Made by a program: the position numbers and the translations under genes
From: Staphylotrichum longicolle
Lineage: Eukaryota > Ascomycota > Sordariomycetes > Sordariales > Chaetomiaceae
Assembly (NCBI GenBank): GCA_019096155.1
Contig: JAHCVI010000001.1
Coordinates: forward strand, 15,029,243 to 15,093,242
Reading direction: 5' to 3'
Length of the DNA: 64,000 bases
Shown here: positions 32,408 to 43,924 of the stretch, piece after piece
How positions within the stretch are numbered: position 1 is the first letter of the stretch
How the letters are laid out: each line of letters opens with the position of its first letter
The notes under the pieces: generated by a model
The model's database searches: none
What the model was told of the DNA's origin: nothing
The model's input: only the letters and a program-made list of their open reading frames with translations

Positions 32408-33297
32408 TCATCAGGGGAGGGAAGCCGCCGGTCCTTGCTGGACCTTGTTTTTGCCTTGGAGGGCAAGGGGGTTGAGGGGATGCGAGGATAAGGAGACAAG
32501 CCGAGTGTGTTAGGGCACTGCACTTTCTCTTCTTTTTGCACGGCAGGCTGTTCAAGCCGGCCGTAAGCCCATTTTGAGAATCGCTTGGGAGGGTAACTTA
32601 TCCTGTTCAAGAACGTGCTTCTTGGATTTTTAAGCTACCTTAGTTTGTTCAGCTATTAGCCTATTTGAAACAGTCTTTACCGCATGGAAACAGAACTTCA
32701 GAAGTCTGCGACCTGATGCATGTGAGGCGGCGAGATAAACATGTGGAGGTGGATGCCCCTGCACCTGCCGACGCCGTACTCGTGCTTCTGGCGAGAGAAA
32801 CAGAGCTGGTGAGGCGGACCAGGAAGGAGCCGAGTGAACCCCTGACTGTAACTAACCAGATTGGGTAGGGTCTCGGCAGAAAGTGGAGCCCGTCCCCGTG
32901 TGACGGTCATCTCAGGTGGGCGGCTGAGGCAGCGAACAGGGCAACAGCTCCAACCTCTCCAATCAATGCCCGGCGCAGAGGCAGGTGTGCCCACGAGATG
33001 CATGGAGCGAGGGACTTGATAACTGTCTCGGTTGGTGCCCCTTTTCCGGCTCAGCCCGGTTTCCACGGCACGTGTTTCGCTGACCCCTGCCCGCCCTGGA
33101 AAGCTTTAAATGGCCGAGCCAAGCTTTCTTGGCCTCCTTGGCTTTTCTTGTCCTCTTGGCTTCCTTGGCTTCCTTGGCTCTCTTGGCTCTCTTGGCTTTC
33201 ACACGCAATCCTCAGTTGCCAAGCACTCGACTTACACACACCAAAAGATCGAGCTGCACTCCCAAAATCACCTTTCGCTTCAATTCCCATAAGCAAA
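32408..33297. other. Intergenic with CTTGGC repeat
   Basis: Nothing coding was recognised. Pyrimidine-rich tandem repeats at 33110-33200 lie just upstream of the Cys-rich peptide gene. Confidence 0.5.
33110..33200. repeat. Degenerate tandem repeat, 9-10 bp unit containing CTTGGC
   Basis: About nine imperfect copies of TTCCTTGGCT / TCTCTTGGCT follow each other. The block ends about 95 bp before the ATG at 33298, in the probable promoter or 5' UTR. Confidence 0.8.
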
Positions 33298-33628
33298 ATG
33301 CCTGCTTCCCAAGCTCCTACGCAGCAGCCTCCCATGGAGGCCGTCGGCACCAATGCCGTCGTCGACCAGCAGCCGGTTCGTTGTCACCCACGATTTCCAC
33401 TTTCGTGTTACACACTCGTTTCAATTTCGAGCCGTCGTGCACACAGCGATACCCATTCCTGAATTTCTGCCGTCCTTGCACGTGTCATCCCATCAAAGTG
33501 CTAACTGAGCATAATGCTTCTGTGAACAGACTGCCGAGCCCCAGCCCGACATGACCCTTCGTGGCGGTGAGGAGGCCGGATGTGAGATCTGCTGCGGCCT
33601 CTGCGCCTGCCAGGAGGGGTGCTGCTAG
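33298..33628 (+). CDS. 58-residue Cys-rich peptide
   Basis: Two exons, 33298-33375 and 33530-33628, around a 154-nt GTTCGT...CAG intron with a GCTAAC branch-like site at 33500. The result is exactly 58 residues. There is no signal peptide. The N-terminus is Gln/Pro/Ala-rich (MPASQAPTQQPPMEAVG), then MTLRGGEEAG, then the terminal cluster CEICCGLCACQEGCC with seven Cys in 15 residues. Short proteins with this plan (Q/P-rich head, LRGG, Cys-packed tail) recur in filamentous fungi. The tail could bind metal or be palmitoylated to anchor the peptide to membranes; both are inference. Confidence 0.7.
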
Positions 33629-34202
33629 ACGAACGGGTTGTCGGCTCGGTCCGCTGCTGTTCCCCAGCACAAGTATATTCCCAATGGCAATCATCATGTG
33701 TATGATTGGGAATGGTTCGAGAGCGCGACACGCGATACGGTGGGCAGAATCGCAAAGGAAGGGAGGCGTCCCTCAATGATAGTATTTGTTTTCTGAATCA
33801 TGCGTCGAGTCCTGTTACCTGCTGCATTGAAGGAGTGTGGTGCGAGTCAATCCCAGAACTTATTTGTCCTCAGCGTTGTGCGGTATTGCTTTTTGCGCCT
33901 TTTTAGTTCTCTGGGATACAACCACGACTCATCAAATCAGTATTCATGTTTGCAACATGGCAATGCACCACAGTGACGGATGGCTAAGGATGCTCCTTGA
34001 AATTTAAGAGGGAAACCATATCCGAATCCAACAAAACGAATAGAGATCAGAATATTAGGTACTGACAGACCCTTGAGAATATACCCTGACCACATAAAGA
34101 AATCTAATCTACTCCATCGACACCTACCTCCCATCGTTGAACCTGCCATTGACCGATCAAGCTGACGATCTATTCTCTCCAAGCGGGAAAGCCCTCGCAG
34201 CT
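33629..34202. other. Intergenic, nothing seen
   Basis: Convergent 3' regions of the Cys-rich peptide gene and the RTA1 gene. Somewhat AT-rich near 33900-34130. Confidence 0.5.
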
Positions 34203-35260
34203 TCAACGGCGACTGCGGCTGCTGCGGCTGCTCTGCATCTCAGTGACTCCCTCTTCCGAGTCAACCATCTCCGCTGCCTTTCCGCGGATCCTCGCCTTGG
34301 CCCCGTCGCGGCCGAGACAGGCGCTGGGATGCCACACGCAAAACACGCCAATGGCAACGAGCATCGGCACCGCCTCGAAGATCCAGAACATCCACTCATG
34401 GGTAAAGGCATAGCCTTCAATGCCCTCGGCGAACTCGGCCACGCGGTAGATGCACCGTACCTGCAACCCGTTAGAACCAACCCGCACCAACACCCCCACG
34501 CCAGCAGAGGTCAAAAGAACATACCAAGATCAGGATCGACGACACATACACCGCCGTGACCACCTTCTCCCACCCAACCGGCGCATCCGCCGCGACCAAC
34601 CCCTTCCTCTTCGCCAGATAATGAAACCGTCCAAAAATCGCCATAAAAAACCCAAACGCCACCGCCTGCAGCGCGAGGCCCCCAATCAGGATCTTGACCC
34701 CGATGTCCGCCGTCGGGCCCGCCCACTCGCTCGAGCTGCCCACGCCGGAGCCGCTGCACTGCACGAGAAAGGAGATGACGTCGCACAGCACAAAGACGCG
34801 CGTGATCAGCCGGCCGTGCACGCCAAACACCTTGTGGCCGGTGCGGGCGGCGTCGAGGACCGCGCGGATGAGCCGGCCGATGAGCAGGTAGTTGCCGGCC
34901 GCGACGAAGACGGGGGCGAGGACCACGAGGGAGAGTGTCGCTGCGAATGGGCCCTGGGAAACTCATCTTAGTGTCTGCGTCGATGCCGGTGTGGGGTGGG
35001 TACATGTATGGTAGTTGGGAAGGGTGAGGGGGGAAAAAACATACAACTTCGGTGGGGCGCTTGATGGAGTAGCACCGTATGGCGTAGCCGGCGACTTCGA
35101 TGGCCGCGCCGATGACGACGCAGGTAAAGTACCATGCGCGGTATTTGATGACGGTCAGGTAGAAGATCCAGAGGAAGACGATGCCGTAGAGGACTGAGCC
35201 GAGCACGGCGAGGGCGAAGGAGGGGTTGTACACCCAGACGACGTTTGAGTCGTCGGCCAT
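34203..35260 (-). CDS. RTA1-like seven-transmembrane protein
   Basis: Three exons, 35260-35045, 34953-34525 and 34460-34203, with 91- and 64-nt GT-AG introns, give 300 residues. RTA1 domain (PF04479 type): WVYNPSFALAVLGSVLYGIV, then YFTCVVIGAAIEVAGYAIR, then VFVAAGNYLLIGRLI, then RVFVLCDVISFLVQCSGSG, GVKILIGGLALQAVAFG, and RCIYRVAEFAEG...HEWMFWIFEAVPM near the C-terminus. The family comprises plasma- or vacuolar-membrane proteins tied to lipid translocation and toxicant resistance in yeast (Rta1, Rsb1). The cytosolic tail is Ser/Arg-rich. The start at 35260 is supported by the family's short N-terminus. Confidence 0.93.
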
Positions 35261-35389
35261 TTTGTCTGTGGTGTTGAGTTCACTGGAGTGAGGCCGGTGG
35301 TGATCGAGCAGGACAAGTCGTAGGATGTCGGGATTCGGCTGTGCTGGCTTTGGTTGCCATCGTGTTATGGACTCCCAGAGCAAAAACAG

Positions 35390-35397
35390 TTTATATA
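35390..35397 (-). promoter_or_regulatory. TATA-like element of the RTA1 gene
   Basis: TATATAAA on the minus strand, about 130 bp upstream of the ATG at 35260. Confidence 0.4.
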
Positions 35398-35927
35398 CTC
35401 CATCGCCGGCATTTTTGAACGTTGAGGTCCCAAACAGTCAACAGCTCGAGTACGAGAAGGGCGTGTGTCATCTGTCGGATCGATTCCGAGCGCTGCGTAC
35501 GAAGAGATAAAGACATCTCTTGGCAGCGGCAGCGCTCTGATTTCCTTTGGGCTGCGTGGTCAAGGGTCTCCGATTGAGTTCTGACCCTTGTCACGGCTGT
35601 CCTTGGCGGGTTGTTGATTGGCTGATTGGTTCAGTGCCTGGTGTTGTGGGAAACAATGCTGACATTGTGAATCCGACGATCTGCGATGCGAATCCGACGA
35701 ATCCGACGGGGGTCGTCACCTCCAGCCAGTTGAACCACGACCGCGCATCTCAGGCTGGGCGATGTTCAACTTAAGGCTTGGATTTTGGCAACTTACCAGC
35801 ATTAATTCAGTTATCTATTTAGAGTTTGACAGTTTCGTCTGAGAAATTGTTTCTTGACTTGAATGCTGGAATGAGACTCTTGCCTTGCTCAGGTTGGAGT
35901 TGCCAAGCCATATCTGAGTTGTTATGT

Positions 35928-35945
35928 AGGTAAGGTACCTTACCT
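35928..35945. repeat. Perfect 18-bp palindrome AGGTAAGGTACCTTACCT
   Basis: Reads the same on both strands. A degenerate relative lies near 6570-6590 and pieces of the same motif near 4378, 53754 and 62698. Confidence 0.85.
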
Positions 35946-36610
35946 CATGTGCATGTGGAACTTCAAACTTGACATAGGGTCGTTCCTGGGCGTTATCACT
36001 CATCATCTCAAACACTTCGAGAGTTTAGGTCGCTTATTGTTCTAGGAACTCGATCCTGAGCAACGAAACTGCTGCATTTTTCAGGTGCCAGATAGGGAAT
36101 TGACGGGAGGGATGAACGAGGATGGGAAACTTAATGGCTTTATGCGCGGCCATGATGAGTTAAATTCATGAAGTAGTTCGGCTCAACGTCAATAAATTTG
36201 CAACCAAACACCACAGGCTTTATCTGGATGTGTCCACAGGCGATTTAGTTGTGACATAATCCGTTCCGTATCTCACCGACATCTGGCCATACACTTTTAG
36301 AGCACATGGTCAATCCATGATCTCTATTCAAGAACTGAGCCTCAGAGAATCATGTCTCATTTTTGGTGCGTATTGGAGCTTAATCAGGGGGTTATTCAAC
36401 TCGTGCATCCAGGAATGGGGCTGTGACGGGCGTATTCAAAAGTGGAGACAGCGTATTGCGAGTGGCTTGTTCTCAAGGAGTTTCGTGGGGGGCTCAGCTG
36501 GGTGTAAGCAGCGTATTGATGTGAGGAAACAGCGTATCGCAGAGCTGATCGGAATCACCTCCCCAAGAAACGCTTGGAACCAGGGCCATGAAAAAGGGGT
36601 ATTATAGGAG

Positions 36611-36617
36611 TATAAAA
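36611..36617 (+). promoter_or_regulatory. TATA box of the cupin gene
   Basis: TATAAAA 135 bp upstream of the ATG at 36746, followed by a C/T-rich stretch. Confidence 0.5.
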
Positions 36618-36745
36618 GCAACGATGCCGCTCTCAACACACATCCAACTTTCATCTCCATCAGGTCTTCAATCTTATACAGACATCTTTCAACCTTTATC
36701 CTCTGCTCTTAAACCCCTCGAATCGTCGCTGCATCAGACGGCAAA

Positions 36746-37525
36746 ATGATCTTCAAATCGATGACCAGCATGGCTGCTCTTGCGGCTTTGTGTTCGTCGG
36801 TGACCGCAGCTCCTCAACTTAGCGTCACCGCTCAACTGCAACTCGCCGATACGTAGGTGCCTTCCCACAGCACGCTCAAAGTCCTCGCGGCTGACAACAG
36901 CAACGGGTAGTGCGGTCGATAGATACCAGATCCTCCCCAAAGACCAAAACTTCGTCTTCGACTTCAACACAGCCGTCTTCCCCATGGCCAACCGCAAGAC
37001 GTTTCCCGCCCTCGTCGGGACTGGCATCTCCTTGGCCATCGCAGATGTCAAGGGTAAATCTTCGCGATACAACGAGTCACTCTATACAAAGACTTTTACT
37101 TACCAAGCACAGCCTGCTCAATGGCCTCCCTGCACATCCACCCGCGCTCCGCCGAAATCTTCGTCGTCCTCTCAGGCCGTGTCTACACGGAAATGATTCC
37201 CGAAGGCGGCGTGCTCGACGCAGACGGCAAACCGCGCGTGATCCGGACTGAGCTGCGCGCTAACCAGACGACTATCTTCCCCATGGGTTCGTTTCACGCG
37301 CAGATGAACCCCGACTGCACGCCGGCGCTGATCGTGGCGGCGTTTGCCTCGGACGATCCCGGCGCGGCCCTGGTGGTGCCGCAGGCTTTTGAGCAGACAG
37401 ACGAGTTTGTGCTCGACTCATTTGGAGGGGCCATCTCGGTCGAGGAGCTTGCGAGGTTCAGGCAGGCGATTCCGCAGGGAGCGTTCTTTGAGGTGGAGGA
37501 GTGTCGCAAGAGGTGTGGGCTGTGA
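36746..37525 (+). CDS. Secreted spherulin/germin-like cupin
   Basis: Three exons, 36746-36852, 36911-37053 and 37113-37525, with 58- and 59-nt introns, give 220 residues. Signal peptide: MTSMAALAALCSSVTAAP region. Cupin motif 1 is HIHPRSAEIFVVLSG (two metal-binding His and the Glu in the canonical spacing). Motif 2 is FPMGSFHAQMN with the third His. This is the fungal spherulin-1A type, a single-domain cupin resembling plant germins. Metal binding is expected from the motifs; enzymatic activity (oxalate oxidase, superoxide dismutase or none) cannot be told. A single-domain plan and clear TATA box suggest strong induced expression, by inference. Confidence 0.92.
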
Positions 37526-39847
37526 TTCCCATATCCAAGGGGCTGCAAGCATCCAAAGACACCAGGATTTGGCTCTCACCATTGTTCTCCGATTTAGTCT
37601 GGCACTGCAATAGTATTCTGATTGGGCCAAACACACAACAATTCGAACTGCGAAGAAGGAGCTTTGTCGCTCACTCTGCCTCGTTTGATGGGGCCCTGCA
37701 GGTCGCTGTGGCGCTTGCAGGCGGTTGCACCTGAGCCATGACGTAGCGCCAAGTCTTGTTCAGGGCTGTGCACACAAGACCTATGACATGAGCGGCGGTT
37801 TAGGTCCAAAATTGCCCGGCTGTGCAAGCATTGAGATGCTCTTTCCTTCGAGAACAAACTCCCCGCCGAAAGAGCCTGCCCGAGGAAACAGCTTCACCGG
37901 TTTACCCCTGCTCTAAGGGGTGTGCCTAGAGTCAGGGTCCTGGTCTTGAGCGACCAGGGCATCTCATTGGCCCAGACCAACCGATCTGTCCAAACAGGGC
38001 AGGCGCCTTGGAACAGCCAGCACAGGCAAGGTAGGCGCTCGGGACCCTGAAAATCAGGGAAAATGATGTAACGGACTCTGGTAGGCAAATAGAAGCGTGT
38101 CAACGCCGTTCTGCCTTGCAGTTACATCTGATCAGGTGGAAGCCCCAGGTCCGCTGGGCCCCCGTCTCGTCCACTGCGATCTCGGTCTCGTCCTGGTTGC
38201 CACCTCCGTTTTATTACTCCCTAACCCACGTCAACCCCTCTTGTCACTTGTCACGGCCTGATCTACTCGCATAGCCTGCGATCCGGGCTCTCCCCTACCT
38301 TATTGTTGGATCGAACCTCTCGTTCCCGACTTGGGTTGAGGTAACAATCCTCGTTTCATGCCAGGAGCGCACCCCGAAGTCGACGCAATCCCATGCCAGC
38401 AGGTCACCCGTCTTGCCTTGCCCATACAATATTTGAGTCCGCTAAACAGCTGCATTCAAGCACCTCCTATATGGCGAATGAGTGATGCAGCTGCTTTGGA
38501 CTATGATGAGGGTGGAAGACTGAAAACCTGCAATCATCAGCGCCCAAGAATCACATTCTCAGCTCAACACGACCTCGGAGGTTCCCGCAGTGCGATTTCA
38601 GACGATGACGTCTCGGACCAGATCTTAATCGTTTGATATCCTCGCCTCAAAGATGGAGTGGTGATTCAAAGGCCCGAAGGGAACGAAGCGACGCCGCGAC
38701 CAGGAACTTCTAACTAACCCAGCAGAAGGTTGCGGTGCACGTTGCTGAACGCTCGTGCATTTGAATCTCGCAGCCCGGGTGCTTTGTTGGAGGGACAAAC
38801 CGTCTTGTCATACCTGAGGAACCTGCTATCTGGTAAGATAAGCGGAGTGTCCACGGGCTCCTTTCCTGGTTCTATCTTTTCTTGCCTGTACAGGATAACT
38901 GACGCTGGAATTAGATCAATGTGCTGGACAAGGAGTCGCACTGCACAGGATATTCGCCAGCGGTGTTGGAACTCGAAAGCACCGTCCATACGAGACCCGA
39001 TCGATGCGGCGCTCCTCATGCGACAGTCTCGCACCTCAAGACGAACACGTTGACGACGCGAATATCAGCTGTGTTTTCCGTTAACACAACGATCATTGTT
39101 AACAGCTGGGGAGGTGGGAGGACAGGAAAAGAGAAGGAAACAAAAAGGACATGGGGCGTTGACTGGACCGCTGGCAACCGATCGCGAGAACATGAATTAG
39201 GACTGCAGGCAGGCTCTAATCTTTGAAGGTACGTCTGGCCGGTCTCAGCTGTGCGGTTGGGATGCAAGGAAGCAAGATGTTGAGTTCTGACAACCTGAAA
39301 GTCGTCAAACCGATCCCCGCACCAGGGGCAGACGATCGCGCCCCTCCAATCTTCAGCGACCGACCTGCGAATTGGAGCGCCTGAGACACCCACTGACGAC
39401 CCCGTACAACCAAAGACCTGGCCGCTAAAACACGATTCTGGCCGCCACAACAGTGGGACATCTGGCTAGGTGCTTTTGTCGTGTAGTACCGTCACACAAG
39501 GCATCTTCAGGCGAATGGACATGTGCGACACAATTGGCTGTGTCTGCTTGGGGCAGCCTGTCCACCTTCTGGGTGTGGCGGCCTCCCTCGATGGCCGGTT
39601 TGGTGTGCCTGCACCGGTTTCCAGCCGCAACGCCGTTGGCTCGTTCGCTGATCGGTTTCGCTGGCCGCATCCGATCAGCCATGATTGGCCCACCACATTC
39701 AAATCCCCTCTCGCCTTTTCTTCCCAGCACACCCGCAGGGATCGCCATTTTCCTGAGCCTCATCCGGATATCAAGTCTTTCCCTGCACCGAGGTTTGCAT
39801 CAGTCGCTGCACCTGTCCATTTCCTCTCAACCGCGATATTTGCCGCC
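37526..39847. other. Intergenic, 2.3 kb, no gene supported
   Basis: The minus frame 39450-39016 contains VCPWCGDRF...QHLASLH, a C2H2-finger-like spacing, but no surrounding gene structure. The plus frame running into 39848 is a 5' extension of the transcription factor and was not used as start. Confidence 0.45.
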
Positions 39848-42088
39848 ATGGAGTTCTCGGGGAAGGATTTGGAGGACATCCAACGGGTCGCTGGCCTCTT
39901 GGGTGTCACAGTGGACGAACTGCTCCAACAAAGTCGCGCCCAGAACCAGACCATTGCGAGCAGTCCACTTCAACAGCCCGCACCCGGGCAAGATACAAGC
40001 CAGCAACAACACGCCCTATTACTTGAGGACCAAGTCCCTGCCACTGAATATCGTGCTTCCATCGAACTTGATTCAGACGCTTTCGATCTGCTGACGGTCC
40101 AGTCCAGCGGATCTGGAAGTGAGCCCCCAGATCTGACACTGCCGCCGTCAGTGACCCAAGATCAGAGAGAAGTCATCCTGCTGAATCCACATACGACATG
40201 GTATGACTGCGACGCACCGTGGGGCGTCCACCCACCACTCGGAGAAAGCTCTACTTTCGAAGATATCGCTATGGATTCCGAGACAACGGGAGATGGGTCT
40301 TTTGTCCGTTTAACAGAGATGGAAATCGACACTACGTCGCTCAGCGAGCACACGGCCCGAGGAGAAGGCGACGGGTCTGCCATGGACGACGTCTCAATGG
40401 ACTGGGCACTTGTTTCGCCTTCCCCGGAATCACCGACGTTCCAACCACCCCCGTCACCTTCCACCGGCTCCGCGGACAACCGTTACCACAGAATCGCCCC
40501 TAGAGTCCCCAACCCAGCCCCGCACTCTGCCTCGGACAGCTCCTCAGCCCGTGTCAAGAAGAAGCGGAGTGCGTACGAGCGCAGCAAGAGGGTTGACACC
40601 CATCTCACACGCCAGCTGCACGCTTGTGTCCGGTGCCGAATGCAAAGAAACAGGGTAAGATAACACGCCCATGCAGTCAAGTTACTCACCGCCGGAGCTC
40701 TCAAGTTGCTGACCACCACAGTGCATCCCTGATCCGACCAACCCCCGCGGTCCGTGTTTGACCTGCCAGCAGAGAACAGTGCGCATGAGCCGGCTGCCTT
40801 GCCTCCGGTACATGGTCACAGACAGCACTCTCTTCCGTACCGGCCTGAATTACATGCCGTTCTACAGGACTCACCCAATGGTGGGACCCCACTACGGTGA
40901 TTTCCACCTGGAACGGAAGTGGACAGACGCGCCGTCAAAGTTCTTGTGTCTGGGGCAGGTTGGCTCAATGCACATCAAGGTCGAGTTGAAGCAGTTCGTT
41001 CCGCCTGCGGGCTCGGGCGATGTGGATCTCAAAGGACGACCGATGTACGCTGTTCCTTGGGCCGTCGCTGACCCCGACGCCGTCGTCGAAGCCATGACGG
41101 AATACATCGACCAAGCCATTACGCGGTACATGGCAGCCTACCTGGACGACACGGATCCTCTTGTCTGGAACATCTTCCAAGCCGCTTACCGAGCATCTGT
41201 CTTTCCTCTTCCAGTAAGTTTGACCGCGGTATCCGGTGCAGCGTGCATCTTGCTAACCTTTATGGAAGAATGAGATGCTGAAGAAGACACTGAGACTTTG
41301 GGTTGCTTGCCGTTTCATCGAATCCAAGTGGAGATGCTGGTCAGACTCTGGCTGGGCCGACAGCGATATCCGAGCACTGAATCCCAAGGACCCATTCTAC
41401 CAGGACCTCGATTCCCTTCCGCCATACATCGACTACCAGATTGCCTCGATCATCATTCAGCGCATTCTTGGCCCGCTGAGGAAGGATGTTCTCCGCATTC
41501 TTCAGAGCACATTCAACACCCACAGTCCCAAGGATTGGTTCGCTTCGTTTTTGACATCGTTTATCCTGCTGCAAAACTACGAAATGCAGATGTTGTTTCA
41601 GAGGCAGTTTGCCGAGAGACGGAGGGCAGAGGTAAGTCGCTCGCCGTTGTTCTTGACACCCAGTTGTTCTGACAAGGGATCAGGTACAATACCTTGACAT
41701 GCCGCTTGTGCGCGCGACAAACTCGGGGGCCAAGACCATTCTGGCGCACTTCCATTACTGCTACAAGGGCCAGCGGTTGTTCACGCCGGGTTTTGACTGG
41801 AACGCCCCGAGAGTTCGCAGGATGGCCCGGCTGGATGCCGAGCAAAGCGACTTTATGGCGCAATGCCGGGATGTGGTTGTTCAAAGATGTGAGTGTCCCC
41901 CAGCACACCAGTCCCAAGAGTCCATCTTCTGACAAGAACCAGCCGCGACATTCCAAACAATCAACAACACCAATGTGTATCACGAAAAGTGGTGGTACAC
42001 CAGCCAGCTCTTCGACCCCGACTGGACACCCCGCGACACGCTCGAGCATGCCCCACCAGCTGAACCCTTCATTGCAAATGTGGCCTGA
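39848..42088 (+). CDS. Zn2Cys6-like fungal transcription factor
   Basis: Five exons, 39848-40654, 40722-41213, 41269-41631, 41684-41888 and 41943-42088, sum to 670 residues in frame with GT-AG introns of 52-67 nt. The start MEFSGKDLEDIQRVAGLLG follows CGCC and was preferred over the longer upstream frame, which lacks coding character. A basic stretch (RVKKKRSAYERSKR) precedes the Cys cluster ACVRCRMQRNR-CIPDPTNPRGPCLTC, which intron 1 splits just before the third Cys. A sixth Cys follows in SRLPCLRY. This is the CX2CX6C...CX2C pattern of Zn2Cys6-type regulators with an internal rather than N-terminal position. The rest (YIDQAITRYMAAYLDD, HEKWWYTSQLFDPDW) matches a fungal subfamily with a conserved but unnamed regulatory region. 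The dioxygenase follows 516 bp downstream in the same direction. Confidence 0.88.
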
Positions 42089-42604
42089 TTTTTTCTTTCT
42101 GCAAGCCGCTAAAGTTGCTCACTGCATCTGTGGCGTCCCTCCACTCGCCCTGTAGGGCAGCCCCTCACTTTGACGACGACGGTCTCGACCCCAGCCGCTG
42201 GGTCAGATTAGCACACAAAATCCGTGTCCCGCCAATGAGCTCCGCGGCTCTTATCACCCTGCAGCACATGCACGTCTGGACGGGGAGCCGTCCTAAATCG
42301 GGAAAGGCTTATTGGTGATCTCAGGAGTGGTGTGCAGCAAGACCCTCATGCGCTCCAACGCATCCCGGAGGACCCTTGAGTCGGCTCCGGCACATTGAGC
42401 CGCATGGTGTAACGCTTAGTTTTCTTTCGGAAGGATACACAGATCCCGGTGCCGGGATGCACTCTGTGCTATATATGCTGGTGCTCAAACCCCTGCCTCC
42501 CTGCAGCTCATGGTCAGAAGCAACCACTGCAACCAAACAAACCAACACAGCGCGACCGAAAAGCGACTCTTGACAGCGACTTTACGAAGCAGCGTGAACT
42601 CAGA
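42089..42604. other. Intergenic / dioxygenase promoter
   Basis: A TATATAT element at 42470-42476 lies 129 bp before the ATG at 42605. No ORF. Confidence 0.45.
42470..42476 (+). promoter_or_regulatory. TATA-like element of the dioxygenase gene
   Basis: TATATAT, 129 bp upstream of the start codon. Confidence 0.35.
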
Positions 42605-43924
42605 ATGGGCGCGGAAACGATTCTCCTGGGGTCGCAGGGGCAGAGTTGGCAGAATCTGAATGTGAAGCCGAACTGCACTCCTCGCTATTTTCCCGTTTCG
42701 CACGACTGGCCCGCGGCAGCGGAGGGAGATCTCGCCTGGGGACCGACATCATTTGGCTCCGAGGACGACTTCACCCTAACCCTGACGGAGAGCGAGGTGG
42801 CCGAAGTCAAATCCGGGTTGGAACACTTCAACAGTGCGCTTCGCAGTCCACAGTTTCTGGGAACCCCGTGTTAATCATGTACAGGCTTGGGGCTGTATGG
42901 AAACGAAGTCACACCGAGCACATTCCCGCTCCCCTCGTTAGGGCCCAAGCTTGAGCGAATTGCCCAAGACATTCATCAGGGGAAGGGGTTCGCCGTCGTG
43001 CGGGGGTTAAAGCCCGATGAGTTTTCACCCGAGGACAATGTTCTTGTCTTTCTGGGTATCTCGTGCTATATCGGCGCCCAACGGGGCCGGCAGGACGAGG
43101 AGGGCAACATGTTGAGTACGTTTGATCGGTTCGTGTTCATTGGCAGCCGTTTGATTAACTCGTTTCAGTGCACATCCGCGACGCGAAGCTTTCCAGAACG
43201 CCGCAACAAGACAGGCCGACAAGGTACTCATCACGGGCATCTGTGCGTCACCTTGACCCGGCGACTCGAGGGTTCTGTCTGCTGACGTCTCATTTAGACC
43301 TTCCACACCGACACATTCTGCGACATTCTCGCCCTGCAGACGCGCAACAACGCCTCAGCCGGCGGCAAGAACCTGCTCGCATCCTCCTGGACGATCTACA
43401 ACGAGCTGATGCGCTCCCACCCGCACCTCCGCGAGCTCCTCGCCCAGCCCATCTGGGCGTTCGACAGCCGCGGCAAGTTCCTCCCCTCGAATACCCGCCC
43501 CCTGCTCTACCACCACGACGGCCGGATCATGATGAACTTTGCCCGCGAACCCCTGCTCGGGCTCGACGGCGTCCGCCGCACCGCCGGCCTGCCGACGCTG
43601 ACGGACGAGCAGCGCCGCGCGCTGGACGCGGTCGAGGAGATTGCGAGGCGGAACCAGATCGCCCTCGAGGCGGAGCCCGGCGACATGCTGTTCATCAACA
43701 ACCACGGCGTGCTGCACTCGCGCGAGGCGTTTGAGGACGCGGCGGCGTCGCCGCGGTATCTGGTGCGCATGTGGCTCAAGCACCCGGAGCTGGCCTGGGC
43801 GCTGCCGAGGGGGTTGCGGGAGGGGAACGAGCGCATCTATGGGGAGAATGAGTTGGGGGAGCAGTGGAACGTCGTGGACGCGCCGAGGGTCATGTTTCGG
43901 TTAAGTGAGCGGTTGACGTCTTAG
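42605..43924 (+). CDS. TauD/TfdA-family Fe(II)/2-oxoglutarate dioxygenase
   Basis: Four exons, 42605-42833, 42885-43115, 43169-43242 and 43298-43924, sum to 386 residues. Intron 1 is 51 nt with a GTGCGC donor and joins HFNS to LGLYGNEVTPSTFPLPSLGP, a conserved block. Iron ligands: HTD at 181-183 (in FHTDTFCDILALQT) and His318 in FINNHGVLHSREAF; a 2-oxoglutarate-binding Arg follows in the RYLVRMWLK segment. Fungal members of this branch hydroxylate small molecules, some of them in secondary metabolism; the substrate is not deducible. Same-strand neighbours are a transcription factor upstream and an APH-fold phosphotransferase downstream. Confidence 0.93.

Larger units (their letters stand above)
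35261..36745. other. Intergenic, 1.5 kb, with a palindrome and GCGTAT repeats
   Basis: Contains the RTA1 promoter (TATA-like element near 35390), an 18-bp palindrome at 35928-35945, spaced GCGTAT repeats at 36429-36537 and the cupin TATA box. No ORF is supported. Confidence 0.5.

Noticed and set aside
39016..39450. C2H2-finger-like spacing in a minus-strand frame
   Set aside because: A single CPWC...H....H match in an otherwise featureless 144-codon frame, with no hydrophobic finger core and no neighbouring finger.
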